The notes under the pieces are model-generated. The model made no database searches and was not told the origin of the DNA. It saw nothing but the letters and a program-made list of their open reading frames with translations. DNA of 64,000 nt from Paulinella micropora (taxonomy: Eukaryota; Cercozoa; Imbricatea; Euglyphida), in the NCBI GenBank assembly GCA_009731375.1, contig BJOX01000362.1, positions 372,111-436,110 of the forward strand, written 5' to 3'. The translations under genes were made by a program, and so were the position numbers. Positions 1-54,009 of this stretch are shown piece after piece; position 1 is the first letter of the stretch, and each line of letters begins with the position of its first letter.

Positions 1-61
<61 letters not shown>

Positions 62-1610
62 AGAGAGAGAGAGAAAGAGAGAGAAAGCAATAACAACAAC
101 AGCAACAACAACAACAACAACGACAACAAAACCAAAACAAACAAACACACACACACACACACAAAACTTTATTTTTATCGTCTCTTTCTCATTAAACCTT
201 GCTTACTGTAATTAAAAAAAAAAAAAAAAAAGAAAAAAAAAAGGCTCGACTAGCTTAGTGTTGCATGTCTGAAAGGTTGTCGGGCTTGGCCGGAATGTCA
301 GGCCACAGCCGGTCCTTACGGGTATTGCAGCGCTCGGCATAGTCGCGTCGCTTCGGCCACGTCGAGCCTTACTACGCATAGCACACCACCTTCCCGGCTA
401 CGATAGCCCATGCGTGCGAGTGATTTGCATTAGGTGCTGTAGTTTCCTTATGGGCCTGTCCATCCTTCTCACTTGCGCTCTATGTTGGTTTTGTCTGACT
501 TCTGCATTCTGCTCCTGCCTTATAGATCTGTCTCCCTGCCTCCGTCTTGTGTGTTTGTGTTTGTTTTTGTGTTTTTATGTTGTTTCTGTAGTTGTGTTTG
601 TTTGTTGTTTGTGTGTCTGATGCGTCATGTAGTTTTGCTCTTTTTATTTGCCTTTTGTTTTCTTAGTCTTTTGCTTCTTCTCCCCCTTTTTTTTCCTCCC
701 TCTCTTTCTCCTTTCTTCTTCTTTCTCTTTCTCTTTCTCCTTTCCTTTTCCATCCCCCCCCCCCCCCCCCCCTTTTTCTTTTNNNNNNNNNNCCAGTTCG
801 TCCTATAGAACTTGTACTGATGGTTCCCTGGGGCCAGAATTCGTATGAATTAAGTTCTTTCATTTTTTTCTTTCTTCTGTTTTCTCATTAAACCTTGCTT
901 CGTAAAAAGAGAGAGAGAGAGAGCGAGAGAGCGAGAGAGAGAGAGACATAAACATTAATATTAATAACGTTAATATCGAGCCACCTAATATCCGATTAAT
1001 GCTCTCAATTCCTTCAATATGCTCGATTGAAGTCTGATTGAATACCTAGGTTTCCACCTTAGACAAAGGTATGACTTAATAGCTATACTTTTCACGTGGA
1101 CGTTAGTTCCCTGAGTCCGATTGTAAAATTATTCTCTCAATACAAAGGAAGAAGTTCAGAAGAAAAGAGAGAATATAGGGGGCGCCATTCACGTGATTCT
1201 TCCGGCATTTTCTGTTTTTTTGTTCCGGCCGCGGCGTCTTCCTGGTTGCCGATTTTTCTCAACGGTTTTCCTGTGTTTGAAAATCAAGTCATCGTCCCCC
1301 TTGAAATTTGAGTTAGCAGACGGCCCTGTTAGTTTCCCTTTGGCACGTTGTCTTCCAGACGAGAGGAGGCACTTCGCTCTTGGCGTTGCCAGGCTACGCA
1401 ACCATGTATTGGTGGACCATCGCGTTGACATGGTCTGCGCAAGAATATCTTTAGAAAACCATCCCTGCATAATCCAACCGTTAGAAATATTGTCAAACGT
1501 ACAGTCTGCAGAAATATCGCGACGCACATACAAATAGTCGTACGTCCACTTCCATGTTTCAGACAACAAAAATCACATCGTTTGCTACTGACTTTCCCAT
1601 CCACTTCTGT
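1..1610. other. Upstream region: simple repeats and unassigned unique sequence
   Basis: GA repeats (1-85), poly-A, then unique GC-rich DNA at 240-620 and 900-1610. No exon could be joined in phase to the tyrosinase gene. The leader exon may be here or further upstream. Confidence 0.4.
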
Positions 1611-1613
1611 AGT

Positions 1614-1673
1614 AAGTAAGTAAGTAAGTAAGTAATTAAGTAAGTATAAGTAAGTAAGTAAGTAAGTAAGTAG

Positions 1674-1742
<69 letters not shown>

Positions 1743-1812
1743 TAAGTAAGTAAGTAAGTAAGTAAGTAGTAAGTAAGTAAGTAAGTAAGTACGTACGTAA
1801 GTACGCAAGTAC

Positions 1813-1873
<61 letters not shown>

Positions 1874-1989
1874 GAAAGTAAGTAAGTAAGTAAGTAAGTA
1901 GGTAAGTAAGTAAGTAAGTAAGTACGTACGTACGTAAGTACGTAAGTACGTAAGTACGTAAGTACGTAAGTACGTAAGTACGTAAGTAC

Positions 1990-2032
<43 letters not shown>

Positions 2033-2040
2033 TGTCTGTA
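1614..2040. repeat. (GTAA)n microsatellite with GTAC variants
   Basis: About 420 bp of imperfect GTAA, changing to GTAC and then GTAT (2040-2150). The long Tyr/Leu/Thr frames here are artefacts. Confidence 0.95.
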
Positions 2041-2126
2041 TGTATGTATGTATGTATGCATGTATGAATGTACATATGTATGTATGTATGTATGTATGCA
2101 TGTATGTATGTATGTATGTGTGCATG

Positions 2127-2139
<13 letters not shown>

Positions 2140-2157
<18 letters not shown>

Positions 2158-2580
2158 TGTATGTATGTAATGTATGTTATGTATGTATGTATGTATGTAT
2201 GTATGTATGCAATGTAATGTAATGTAATGTAATGTAATGTATGTTATGTATGTTATGTTATGTTATGTTATGTTATGTTATGTTATGTTATGTTATGTTA
2301 TTTTATGTCATGTTATGTTATGCTATGTTATGCTATGTTATGCTATGTTATGCTATGTTATGTTATGTTATGTTTTGTTATGTCATGTTATGTCATGTTA
2401 TTATGTATGTATGTGTGTATGTATGTATGTATGTATATACGTATGCAGTATGCATGTAATATAATGTAATGTAATGTAATGTAATGTAAAGTAATGTAAT
2501 TTAATGTAATGCAATGTAATGCAATGTAATGCAATGTAATGCAATGTAATGTAATGTAATGTAATGTAATGTAATGTAAT
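2140..2580. repeat. (ATGTA)n and (TATGT)n pentamer arrays
   Basis: Pentamer repeats with one variant replacing another along the array; no coding. Confidence 0.9.
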
Positions 2581-2604
2581 CTGTGTATGCTCCATTCCTC
2601 TGAA

Positions 2605-2673
<69 letters not shown>

Positions 2674-2823
2674 CCCACCACTTCCCACTTTTCTATCTGT
2701 TTGTCTGTATTGCAATTGGCTTAGTTTAGTGATTGCGCCATACCTCCTGCGCAAAACCTACCTTTCCCTACTTTTCTCTCTCTCTCTCTATATATATATG
2801 TATATATATCCTGTGTGTCTCTC

Positions 2824-2861
<38 letters not shown>

Positions 2862-2969
2862 CAGACCCTCTCGTCCCGTTTTCTATCTATTTTTCTGTAT
2901 TCGAAGTTGCTTTATTCGGTGACTGCACAAAACCTCCCCACCCCCTCTCTATCTCTCTCTCTCTCTCTG

Positions 2970-3000
<31 letters not shown>

Positions 3001-3048
3001 GTCTCCCTCTCTCTCTCTACATTCACATGTGTAGTATGTGTGTATTAG

Positions 3049-41219
<38,171 letters not shown>

Positions 41220-43050
41220 ACTCTCCTGAGCATCAATTTTTCTCCTCCCGGCTGCTCCTTCTTCAACAACTTCAACTGTGAGAGTATCACCGTTGTAGTA
41301 AATGTTCCTTTGCGACCGCAATTGCCGAATTTTATTTTCAATTTGGTACCTCTCGGAAAACGGTCCGACAGGCAAATTCCACTGAACAACTTTCAATATG
41401 AATATTTAAATGAAGGCATGACCTTACACTCAGTACCAACCCATGTTCTTAAAGGTACCTTTCTTACTTCATGTAGTACTTCTCCGACCCCCCGCAGTCT
41501 GTGTTTTGCCCGTTTTTTTCAATCTTTCTGTTCTATTTTTACTGTCTGGAATTTGCAAAGGAGACCTTGTGGGATGATTGCTAGTCGATGGCCTTGGCTG
41601 AGGGACTGCCCTATGTATGCAATGAACTTGAACAGACTTGAACAGAACTTGAATACTTACTACAAAGTCGCCTCTCTGCGTGTGGTGAGCATTCACAACC
41701 GTGACGGTCACCATGCACAGACACTTGAAGACAGGTGGCCGAGTTAGCTGTCCGGTGTGAGTGTGATGAGTGCGGACCTTGAGCTTGCTCGCTGTTGCCA
41801 CTGTATTTCCAAAAGCAGGTAGGAGTTCCCCAATTCGAGCTGTGCAAAGCACACACAGAGTGTGACTCTTCCGAAAATATATGGAAATTCGAATTGTATT
41901 AATAAGTCTTGCGGACTGTTGAACCTCCTGCGAGGAAATTACCAACCGGCAATGAATTGAATACACACACTGCTGTCAATTGATCTCAAACTTGATGCTT
42001 CCGAGATCAGGAAAGATCATAGTACCACAAGACATTGACCGGCCGTGACGGGGACGGTCAACTTGATTCCAGTTTATTCAGTACTAGTATGCACTTACTT
42101 GACAGACTACTTGTCCCTTGCGAAACAATCCGAATTCTGATAACTAACGAGAATATTTCAAGTGGAACACGACTCTGTTGTGTAGCAGTTGGAGTTGTTT
42201 AAGTTAGTATGAGAAAATGAAGTTGAAAAAAGCCTCCGTGAAAGATTGCCACTTTACTGACCTGACTCGCCGTTGATATTATTTATTTCCTGACTGGGAA
42301 CCGGAAAAAGCCGGCGGCCCACGGCCCGACGGTCCACTGAAATAAAATGTAGAGGTGTGCGGAAAAAAGGAAATAGTTAATATTTTCCTAGCCGTGCTAA
42401 AAAGCCGCTAACAGGTAAACGGAAATAAATTGATCTGTTATTAATATTAGTATATAACAGCAGTTGAAAACTTGAACGTCACGCCGGCCTGAGTTGAACA
42501 ACTACAAGTTATGACAGTTGATAAATCCGGGTCATCAAACGGAAAAATGAAGTTACGTAGTAACGGAACAGGCTTGGCTAGAAAAAGAGTTAAACTTGAA
42601 GTATAAACTTGAGTTGAAATATGTTTAACACAATATTAAGTTTGACTTCGGTCCGGTACGGTATTGAAGTCATTCCGACTAGTAATTGCGTAAAGAAAAG
42701 TGGGAGGGGCAGTCACGGAAACTCAGTGCAAAGCAGTTATAACTGCAATTTCTTCAGACAAGAAGAAAGTGCAGCATCGTGTTGAACTTGACTGAAGAAG
42801 GGGAAGTTTGAAAAGCCCGGAGGAACTTGTGATAATCAGTCAATATTTCAAGTTCTCCACTCCGACCGGTCACGTGTGAACGAACTTTCAAAATCAATAA
42901 AGAATGGCACTGGCTCTTTATAAAGCTGAAGCCTCAGAAGCTGTTAGATGTTCAACTAGACTCTCGTGGAGCTGAGGTCCGAAACTGGCATTCAGTTTAT
43001 TAATAATTGATTTTGATTGATTTTGTTGCACATTTTCTCAGACTGGCGGC
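41220..43050. other. Intergenic region without microsatellites
   Basis: About 1.8 kb of ordinary AT-rich sequence downstream of the tyrosinase stop, with many AACTTGAA/TTGAACTT motifs. No convincing exon seen. Confidence 0.5.
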
Positions 43051-43077
43051 GGAGGCGTATGCAGAAAGAGAGAGAGA

Positions 43078-43172
<95 letters not shown>

Positions 43173-43324
43173 NNNNNNNNNNNNNNNNNNNNNNNNNNNN
43201 NNNNNNNNNNNNNNNNNNNNNNNNNNNNNNNNNNNNNNNNNNNNNNNNNNNNNNNNNNNNNNNNNNNNNNNNNNNNNNNNNNNNNNNNNNNNNNNNNNNN
43301 NNNNNNNNNNNNNGAAAGAGAGAG

Positions 43325-43376
<52 letters not shown>

Positions 43377-43382
43377 AGAGAA

Positions 43383-43450
<68 letters not shown>

Positions 43451-43685
43451 AGAGAGAAACAGAGAAAAAGAGAAAAAAAGAAAATTTAATTGTCAGTGTG
43501 TCTGGGCGTGTGTGTGTGTGTGTGTGTGCGTGAAATATATAAATATAAATATAAATATAAATATAAATATAAGTATAAATATAAGTATAAATATAAATAT
43601 AAATATAAATATAAATATAAATATATATATATACATATATATATAAATATAGAGAGAGAGAGAGAGAGAAACTAAAAGAAAAAGA

Positions 43686-43860
<175 letters not shown>

Positions 43861-44027
43861 GGGAGAGAGAAGGGGGGGGGGGNNNNNNNNNNAGAGAGAA
43901 AGAGAGAAAAAGAGAAAAAGAGAAAAAGAGAAAAAGAGAAATGAGAGAAATGAGAGACATATACAATGCTGTCAATATATATAACACCGCGGCAGCTGCA
44001 GGATACTCCTTCACGCCGCTTGATTGG

Positions 44028-44079
<52 letters not shown>

Positions 44080-44280
44080 CTAGTTCATAGCTTTCTTTTC
44101 GGCCTGCGATGCCACCTGTCATATAGGCTGCCAAGACCGCCACGGTTTCAGCCAGTGAGCAAAAAAATCACTGCAAACATCGTCAAATTTTGCTTGGTTG
44201 GTCTCTCAGTGAGCGAAAAACCACTGCAAATATCGTGAATGTATGGTTGCAACTGGTGTTACTGGATGAAGTAGCAACAG

Positions 44281-44408
44281 GTAGTACAGCAGCGCTGCCA
44301 GTTCGCCAGCAGCGCTGCCAGTTCGCCAGCAGCGCTGCCAGTTCGCCAGCAGCGCTGCAGCAGGTAGTACAGCAGCGCTGCAGCAGGTAGTACAGCAGCG
44401 CTGCAGCA
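44281..44408. repeat. 20-23 bp GC-rich minisatellite
   Basis: Three units of AGCAGCGCTGCCAGTTCGCC, then AGCAGCGCTGCAGCAGGTAGTAC-type units; all contain the palindrome AGCGCT. Confidence 0.9.
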
Positions 44409-44575
44409 CCCCTTCCTGCAATAACAAAAACAGTAATAATCATAATGACAACAACAACAACAACAACAACAACAACTATAACAATCATGACAAAAGCCTC
44501 TTCCCTGACTAGGACTTTCAATGACAAAAAGATGGCTGTCAGAGGCAAAAGAGCAAGCGAGCGAGCGAGCGAGCG

Positions 44576-44661
<86 letters not shown>

Positions 44662-44724
44662 AGAGAGAGAGAGAGAGAGAGAGANNNNNNNNNNGTGTTT
44701 TTTCTGAGCGCCGCTCAGCGCTGT

Positions 44725-48287
<3,563 letters not shown>

Positions 48288-48571
48288 CTGCACAGCCAAG
48301 ACACAAGGCGTGTGAGGGTAGTAGGTAGGTGGGTAGGTAGGTAGGTAGGGAGGTACGTAGGTATGCATATGGATGGAGGCATGCGAACAGAGGAGAGTAG
48401 AGAGGAGTTGGGAGAGAGAGGAAAGAGGAGGAGAGCAGAGACGAGAGCAGAGACAAGAGATAAGAGGTTAGTTTAGTCATGATATATTAAGATCGTCCGT
48501 TGAAAACCGAAAGTATTCCAAAATATACAGGCAGAGGCAGAGGGTGGGAGGGGGAGGAGCAGGAGGAGGAG

Positions 48572-48650
<79 letters not shown>

Positions 48651-48708
48651 ATCGCTTTGCCCACTTTCTGCTTGCCCATCTCACCCTGCCTATCCCCCTA
48701 AACTCAAA

Positions 48709-48759
<51 letters not shown>

Positions 48760-48793
48760 GAGTTGAGCCGCAGGATTACTCGTGTGTGTGTGT

Positions 48794-48834
<41 letters not shown>

Positions 48835-48989
48835 GTATGTATGTATGTATGTATGTACGTATGTATGTACGTACGTACGTACGTACGTATGTATGTATGT
48901 ATGCATGTATGTATGTATGCATGTATGTATGTATGTATGTATGTATGTATGTATGTATGTATGACTTTGTATGCATATATGTATGTATG

Positions 48990-49023
<34 letters not shown>

Positions 49024-49452
49024 TGCATGTATGTATGTTATGTATGTATGTACATTGTATGTATGTATGTATGCATGTATGTATTTATGTATGTATGTAT
49101 GTATGTATGTATGTATGACTTTGTATGTATGACTTTGTATGTATATATGTATATATATATATATATGTATGTATGCATGTATGTATGTATGTATGTACAT
49201 TGTATGTATGTATGTATGTATGTAGTGTATCACAGTAGTGTATATATGCATGTATGTATGTGTGTGTGTGTGTATGTATGCATGTGTGTGTGTGTGTGCT
49301 TGCATGTATGTATTTGTGTATGTGTAATATTGTGTATGCGTGTGAAAGAGTGAATGAGTGTCAGAGTGTGTGTCACTCAGAGGGGCCTCAGAGGGCACTG
49401 TTCACTAGAGTAAAAATCTCTGAAAAGGTAAACAGTTGGAAGACCTGGAGTT

Positions 49453-49812
49453 CTAACTAGCGGTTGCTGTGGAATAAGAGAAATCCCAAAACCCAGCGTC
49501 GCGACGACATTTCAAACAAATGGCAAGATTTCTGCAAAGTCTTGTTCTCTTCATGATTCTTAACTGGCTGAGATGCAGCCGAGGTCCCTCCCTCCTCCTC
49601 CTCTCTTCCCCCTCCTCTTCCCCTTCCTTTTCCTCCTCCTCCTCCTCCTGAGGCTCCTCCTCCTGCTGCTGCTGCTCCACCTGCTCCTCCTCCTGCTCCT
49701 GCTGCTGCTGCTGCTCCTCCTCCTTCTCCTGAGGACCTCCCCCCAGGGCTTCATCTAGCTTTCCAAGGGGGCGGTACCGCACGGTACCGCACGGTACCGC
49801 ACGGTACCGCAC
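49453..49812 (-). CDS. Acidic, Gln-rich open reading frame (doubtful gene)
   Basis: A minus-strand open frame of about 119 codons. The middle is Glu/Gln repeat from a CTC/CTG microsatellite. Its C-terminal part (GPRLHLSQLRIMKRTRLCRN, ending SYSTATAS-stop) looks more protein-like. No start or splice evidence. Confidence 0.25.
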   Translation of the reverse strand: MRYRAVPCGTVRYRPLGKLDEALGGGPQEKEEEQQQQQEQEEEQVEQQQQEEEPQEEEEEEKEGEEEGEERRRREGPRLHLSQLRIMKRTRLCRNLAICLKCRRDAGFWDFSYSTATAS

Positions 49813-49843
49813 GGTACCGCACGGTACCGCACGGTACCGCCCG
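49768..49843. repeat. Palindromic 10-bp minisatellite (CACGGTACCG)
   Basis: About eight tandem GGTACC sites (KpnI) spaced 10 bp, each inside the palindrome CGGTACCG. Confidence 0.95.
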
Positions 49844-50096
49844 GCTACTTGGCCCCCCCGGCCGCCGTGAGGGGCCCCGCCGGAGGCGAATTTTTTTTTG
49901 GGGTTTCCTTTGATATATGCTAGGAATTGATATAAATATTATAAATCTAGTCTTTTTCTGCATGACAAAAAAAAAAAAAAAAAAAAGTTTTTTTTTTCAT
50001 TTGTCGGCAATATGTGCTGATGACTGGGGTGAAATGAACAAGATGGGGGGAAACCGATGAGTCTGTCTGTCTGTCTTTCTACTGATTCGTGTGTTA

Positions 50097-50860
<764 letters not shown>

Positions 50861-50861
50861 C

Positions 50862-51819
50862 CTACCACACTCGAACACAACAATCACTACACAAACCATC
50901 TTAAATCACATCCAAAACCTCAAAGGCCCAGGAAGGTATGTACTTGCTCTATTTATTGACCTATCGAAAGCCTATGACACTATCGATCATGAAACACTGA
51001 TCCATAAACTACGAAATAATATAAATTTTAGCGATAACATCACTACCTTTTTTAAATCATACCTCACAAAACGATACCAAACAGTATTTACCCAATATGC
51101 TCGTTCTTATCCACGCAAGATCACACATGGGATCCCGCAAGGTAGCACACTCTCAACAACGCTCTTCATTCTATACATCAATGATATTATACTTTCACTA
51201 ACACACGGGACAGTCTTTGCATACGCAGATGACACCACACTTATCATTGCTGCTAAGAATAAAGAACAACNNNNNNNNNNNNNNNNNNNNNNNNNNNNNN
51301 NNNNNNNNNNNNNNNNNNNNNNNNNNNNNNNNNNNNNNNNNNNNNNNNNNNNNNNNNNNNNNNNNNNNNNNNNNNNNNNNNNNNNNNNNNNNNNNNNNNN
51401 NNNNNNNNNNNNNNNNNNNNNNNNNNNNNNNNNNNNNNNNNNNNNNNNNNNNNNNNNNNNNNNNNNNNNNNNNNNNNNNNNNNNNNNNNNNNNNNNNNNN
51501 NNNNNNNNNNNNNNNNNNNNNNNNNNNNNNNNNNNNNNNNTACAGCGTATGCATGGATGCACACTCCCTTATTTACCCAGCCTTCAAGGCTTTCCTTCCC
51601 CTTCACTACAACAATATCCGACCAATCACAGCTGTTCATAACTACAACACTAGGCGGTCATCAAAGAAACACATGTACAACGACTCAACGACGGGTCAAT
51701 ACAGCAGAGCAGCACAAGCACAATGGGATAAGCTGCCAGAGCACCTAAGAGATATCTCATACAAAGCAGAATTCAAAAAGGAACTCAAAGCATATCTCTT
51801 AAGGATGCAAGAATCCTGA
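50862..51819 (+). mobile_element. 5'-truncated non-LTR retrotransposon (LINE), reverse transcriptase
   Basis: The first part reads ALFIDLSKAYDTIDHETLIH, then HGIPQGSTLSTTLFILYIND and FAYADDTTL: RT motifs including the YADD catalytic box, typical of animal Jockey/CR1/L2-like elements. A 270-N gap follows. After it the C-terminal ORF2 region is recognisable (HNYNTRRSSKKHMY, WDKLPEHLRDISYKAEFKKE), ending in TGA at 51817. The frame differs across the gap, so its true length is unknown or the copy is broken. It begins abruptly after an (AGT)n array, as a 5'-truncated insertion would. Confidence 0.85.
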
Positions 51820-52017
51820 CACTGCCTACGGGCCTAAAGAGGGCGTTGGACACCTCATCATCAGATGATACCTGAGTGTGGGACAAGTTCAGCGTTGATC
51901 ACATCCTAAGCCGGAGTGTGGTTGGCCAAACCCCCTTGGGGAGTCACCTCGTGTCTACCAGCTTTTGCGAGTGCCACCGTTATATATAGTACTGAGTGAG
52001 AATATAACACTTTCAAC

Positions 52018-52061
<44 letters not shown>

Positions 52062-52230
52062 GTAATATATATATAGTACTGAGTGAGAATATAACTCTTT
52101 CACCATATATATACATATATATATGTTATATTATATTATATTATTATATATATTTCCGTTTTTTTTTCTTTTTCTTTTTCTCGTTCCTCACTGAACTAGA
52201 ACTTTACTTTGACTTCATAAAAGATTAATC
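51820..52230 (+). mobile_element. LINE 3' UTR and flank with a duplicated end motif
   Basis: Downstream of the LINE stop, GTACTGAGTGAGAATATAAC occurs at about 51990 and 52077, split by (TA)n. A duplicated 3' end or a second nested copy is likely. Confidence 0.45.
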
Positions 52231-52329
52231 TAATATATATATATATAATATATATATACATATATATATATTTGTTAATTCCATATATATTTATTATTAT
52301 TGTTATTACTATTTTTTTTATTATTATTC

Positions 52330-52374
<45 letters not shown>

Positions 52375-53279
52375 GTTGGAACTGCCCTTGCGGGGGTGTC
52401 ATTAGAGCTTATCGTCAATTCTTCGTACTCCCCTCACGGGTGAGACGATGGAGGCGCATGTGCAGAAATGCATCAGCCATTGACAGAGAAGCACTNNNNN
52501 NNNNNNNNNNNNNNNNNNNNNNNNNNNNNNNNNNNNNNNNNNNNNNNNNNNNNNNNNNNNNNNNNNNNNNNNNNNNNNNNNNNNNNNNNNNNNNNNNNNN
52601 NNNNNNNNNNNNNNNNNNNNNNNNNNNNNNNNNNNNNNNNNNNNNNNNNNNNNNNNNNNNNNNNNNNNNNNNNNNNNNNNNNNNNNNNNNNNNNNNNNNN
52701 NNNNNNNNNNNNNNNNNNNNNNNNNNNNNNNNNNNNNNNNNNNNNNNNNNNNNNNNNNNNNNNNNNNNNNNNNNNNNNNNNNNNNNNNNNNNNNNNNNNN
52801 NNNNNNNNNNNNNNNNNNNNNNNNNNNNNNNNNNNNNNNNNNNNNNNNNNNNNNNNNNNNNNNNNNNNNNNNNNNNNNNNNNNNNNNNNNNNNNNNNNNN
52901 NNNNNNNNNNNNNNNNNNNNNNNNNNNNNNNNNNNNNNNNNNNNNNNNNNNNNNNNNNNNNNNNNNNNNNNNNNNNNNNNNNNNNNNNNNNNNNNNNNNN
53001 NNNNNNNNNNNNNNNNNNNNNNNNNNNNNNNNNNNNNNNNNNNNNNNNNNNNNNNNNNNNNNNNNNNNNNNNNNNNNNNNNNNNNNNNNNNNNNNNNNNN
53101 NNNNNNNNNNNNNNNNNNNNNNNNNNNNNNNNNNNNNNNNNNNNNNNNNNNNNNNNNNNNNNNNNNNNNNNNNNNNNGGAGGAGGAGGAGGAGGAGGAGG
53201 AGGAGGAGGAGGAGGAGGAAGAGGAGGAAGAGGAGGAGAAGGAGAAATAAGGGGAGGAGAGACGGGAGGGAGGGAGTCA

Positions 53280-53848
53280 AGGTGATATCATCAGCGGAGG
53301 GAGTTAGCGCCCTAATTTTTTAGGGTTTCCTTCGAAATATATATATGCCAGAGTACCAGGAACTAATATACTAATTATAAATATGTATATTTGTGTAACA
53401 TAAGGAATTTGACTGTATTCTGTTTGGAAATTGAACGGTTCCGTGTCTAGATTCACCAAGACCGAGTAAGCAATATGTCCAACTTCTTCAAGCTAACCCC
53501 TGCCCCTCTCTCGCTTTCAAGTACTAATCCTTAGCCAAAAATATGCCATTTTTTACGGACAGTTCTGCAGAGCCTGTAGGCATTGGACATCTTTAGTTGG
53601 CAAAACGAGGTTCAAGCCCCCAGGAAGTGCTGTCCGTCTCTTCTGTGTTTGATAGTTGTCTGCGTTTAGTAGAGGAGAGAATACAGCATATCGGATGTCA
53701 TACAGTACAGTCTAGTAGAGTATACGTCTGGTAGAGTCTTGGTCCTGCCAACGTTTGTAGTCAGGTTTTTTTTCCAGCACGAGTTGAAACTAGTAAAATA
53801 TGTCATATTTTCGTCTTGTGAACATGGGCCTGTTGTTGTTAATTACAA

Positions 53849-53921
<73 letters not shown>

Positions 53922-53956
53922 CGTGGGGGGGGGGGGGGGGGGGGGGNNNNNNNNNN

Positions 53957-54009
<53 letters not shown>

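Noticed and set aside
1329-2125. Long frames of Leu-Thr-Tyr repeats
   Set aside because: Pure (GTAA)n translation, open in several frames at once.
49850-49990. Poly-A/poly-T tract as a processed pseudogene tail
   Set aside because: No cDNA-like sequence next to it and no target-site duplication seen.
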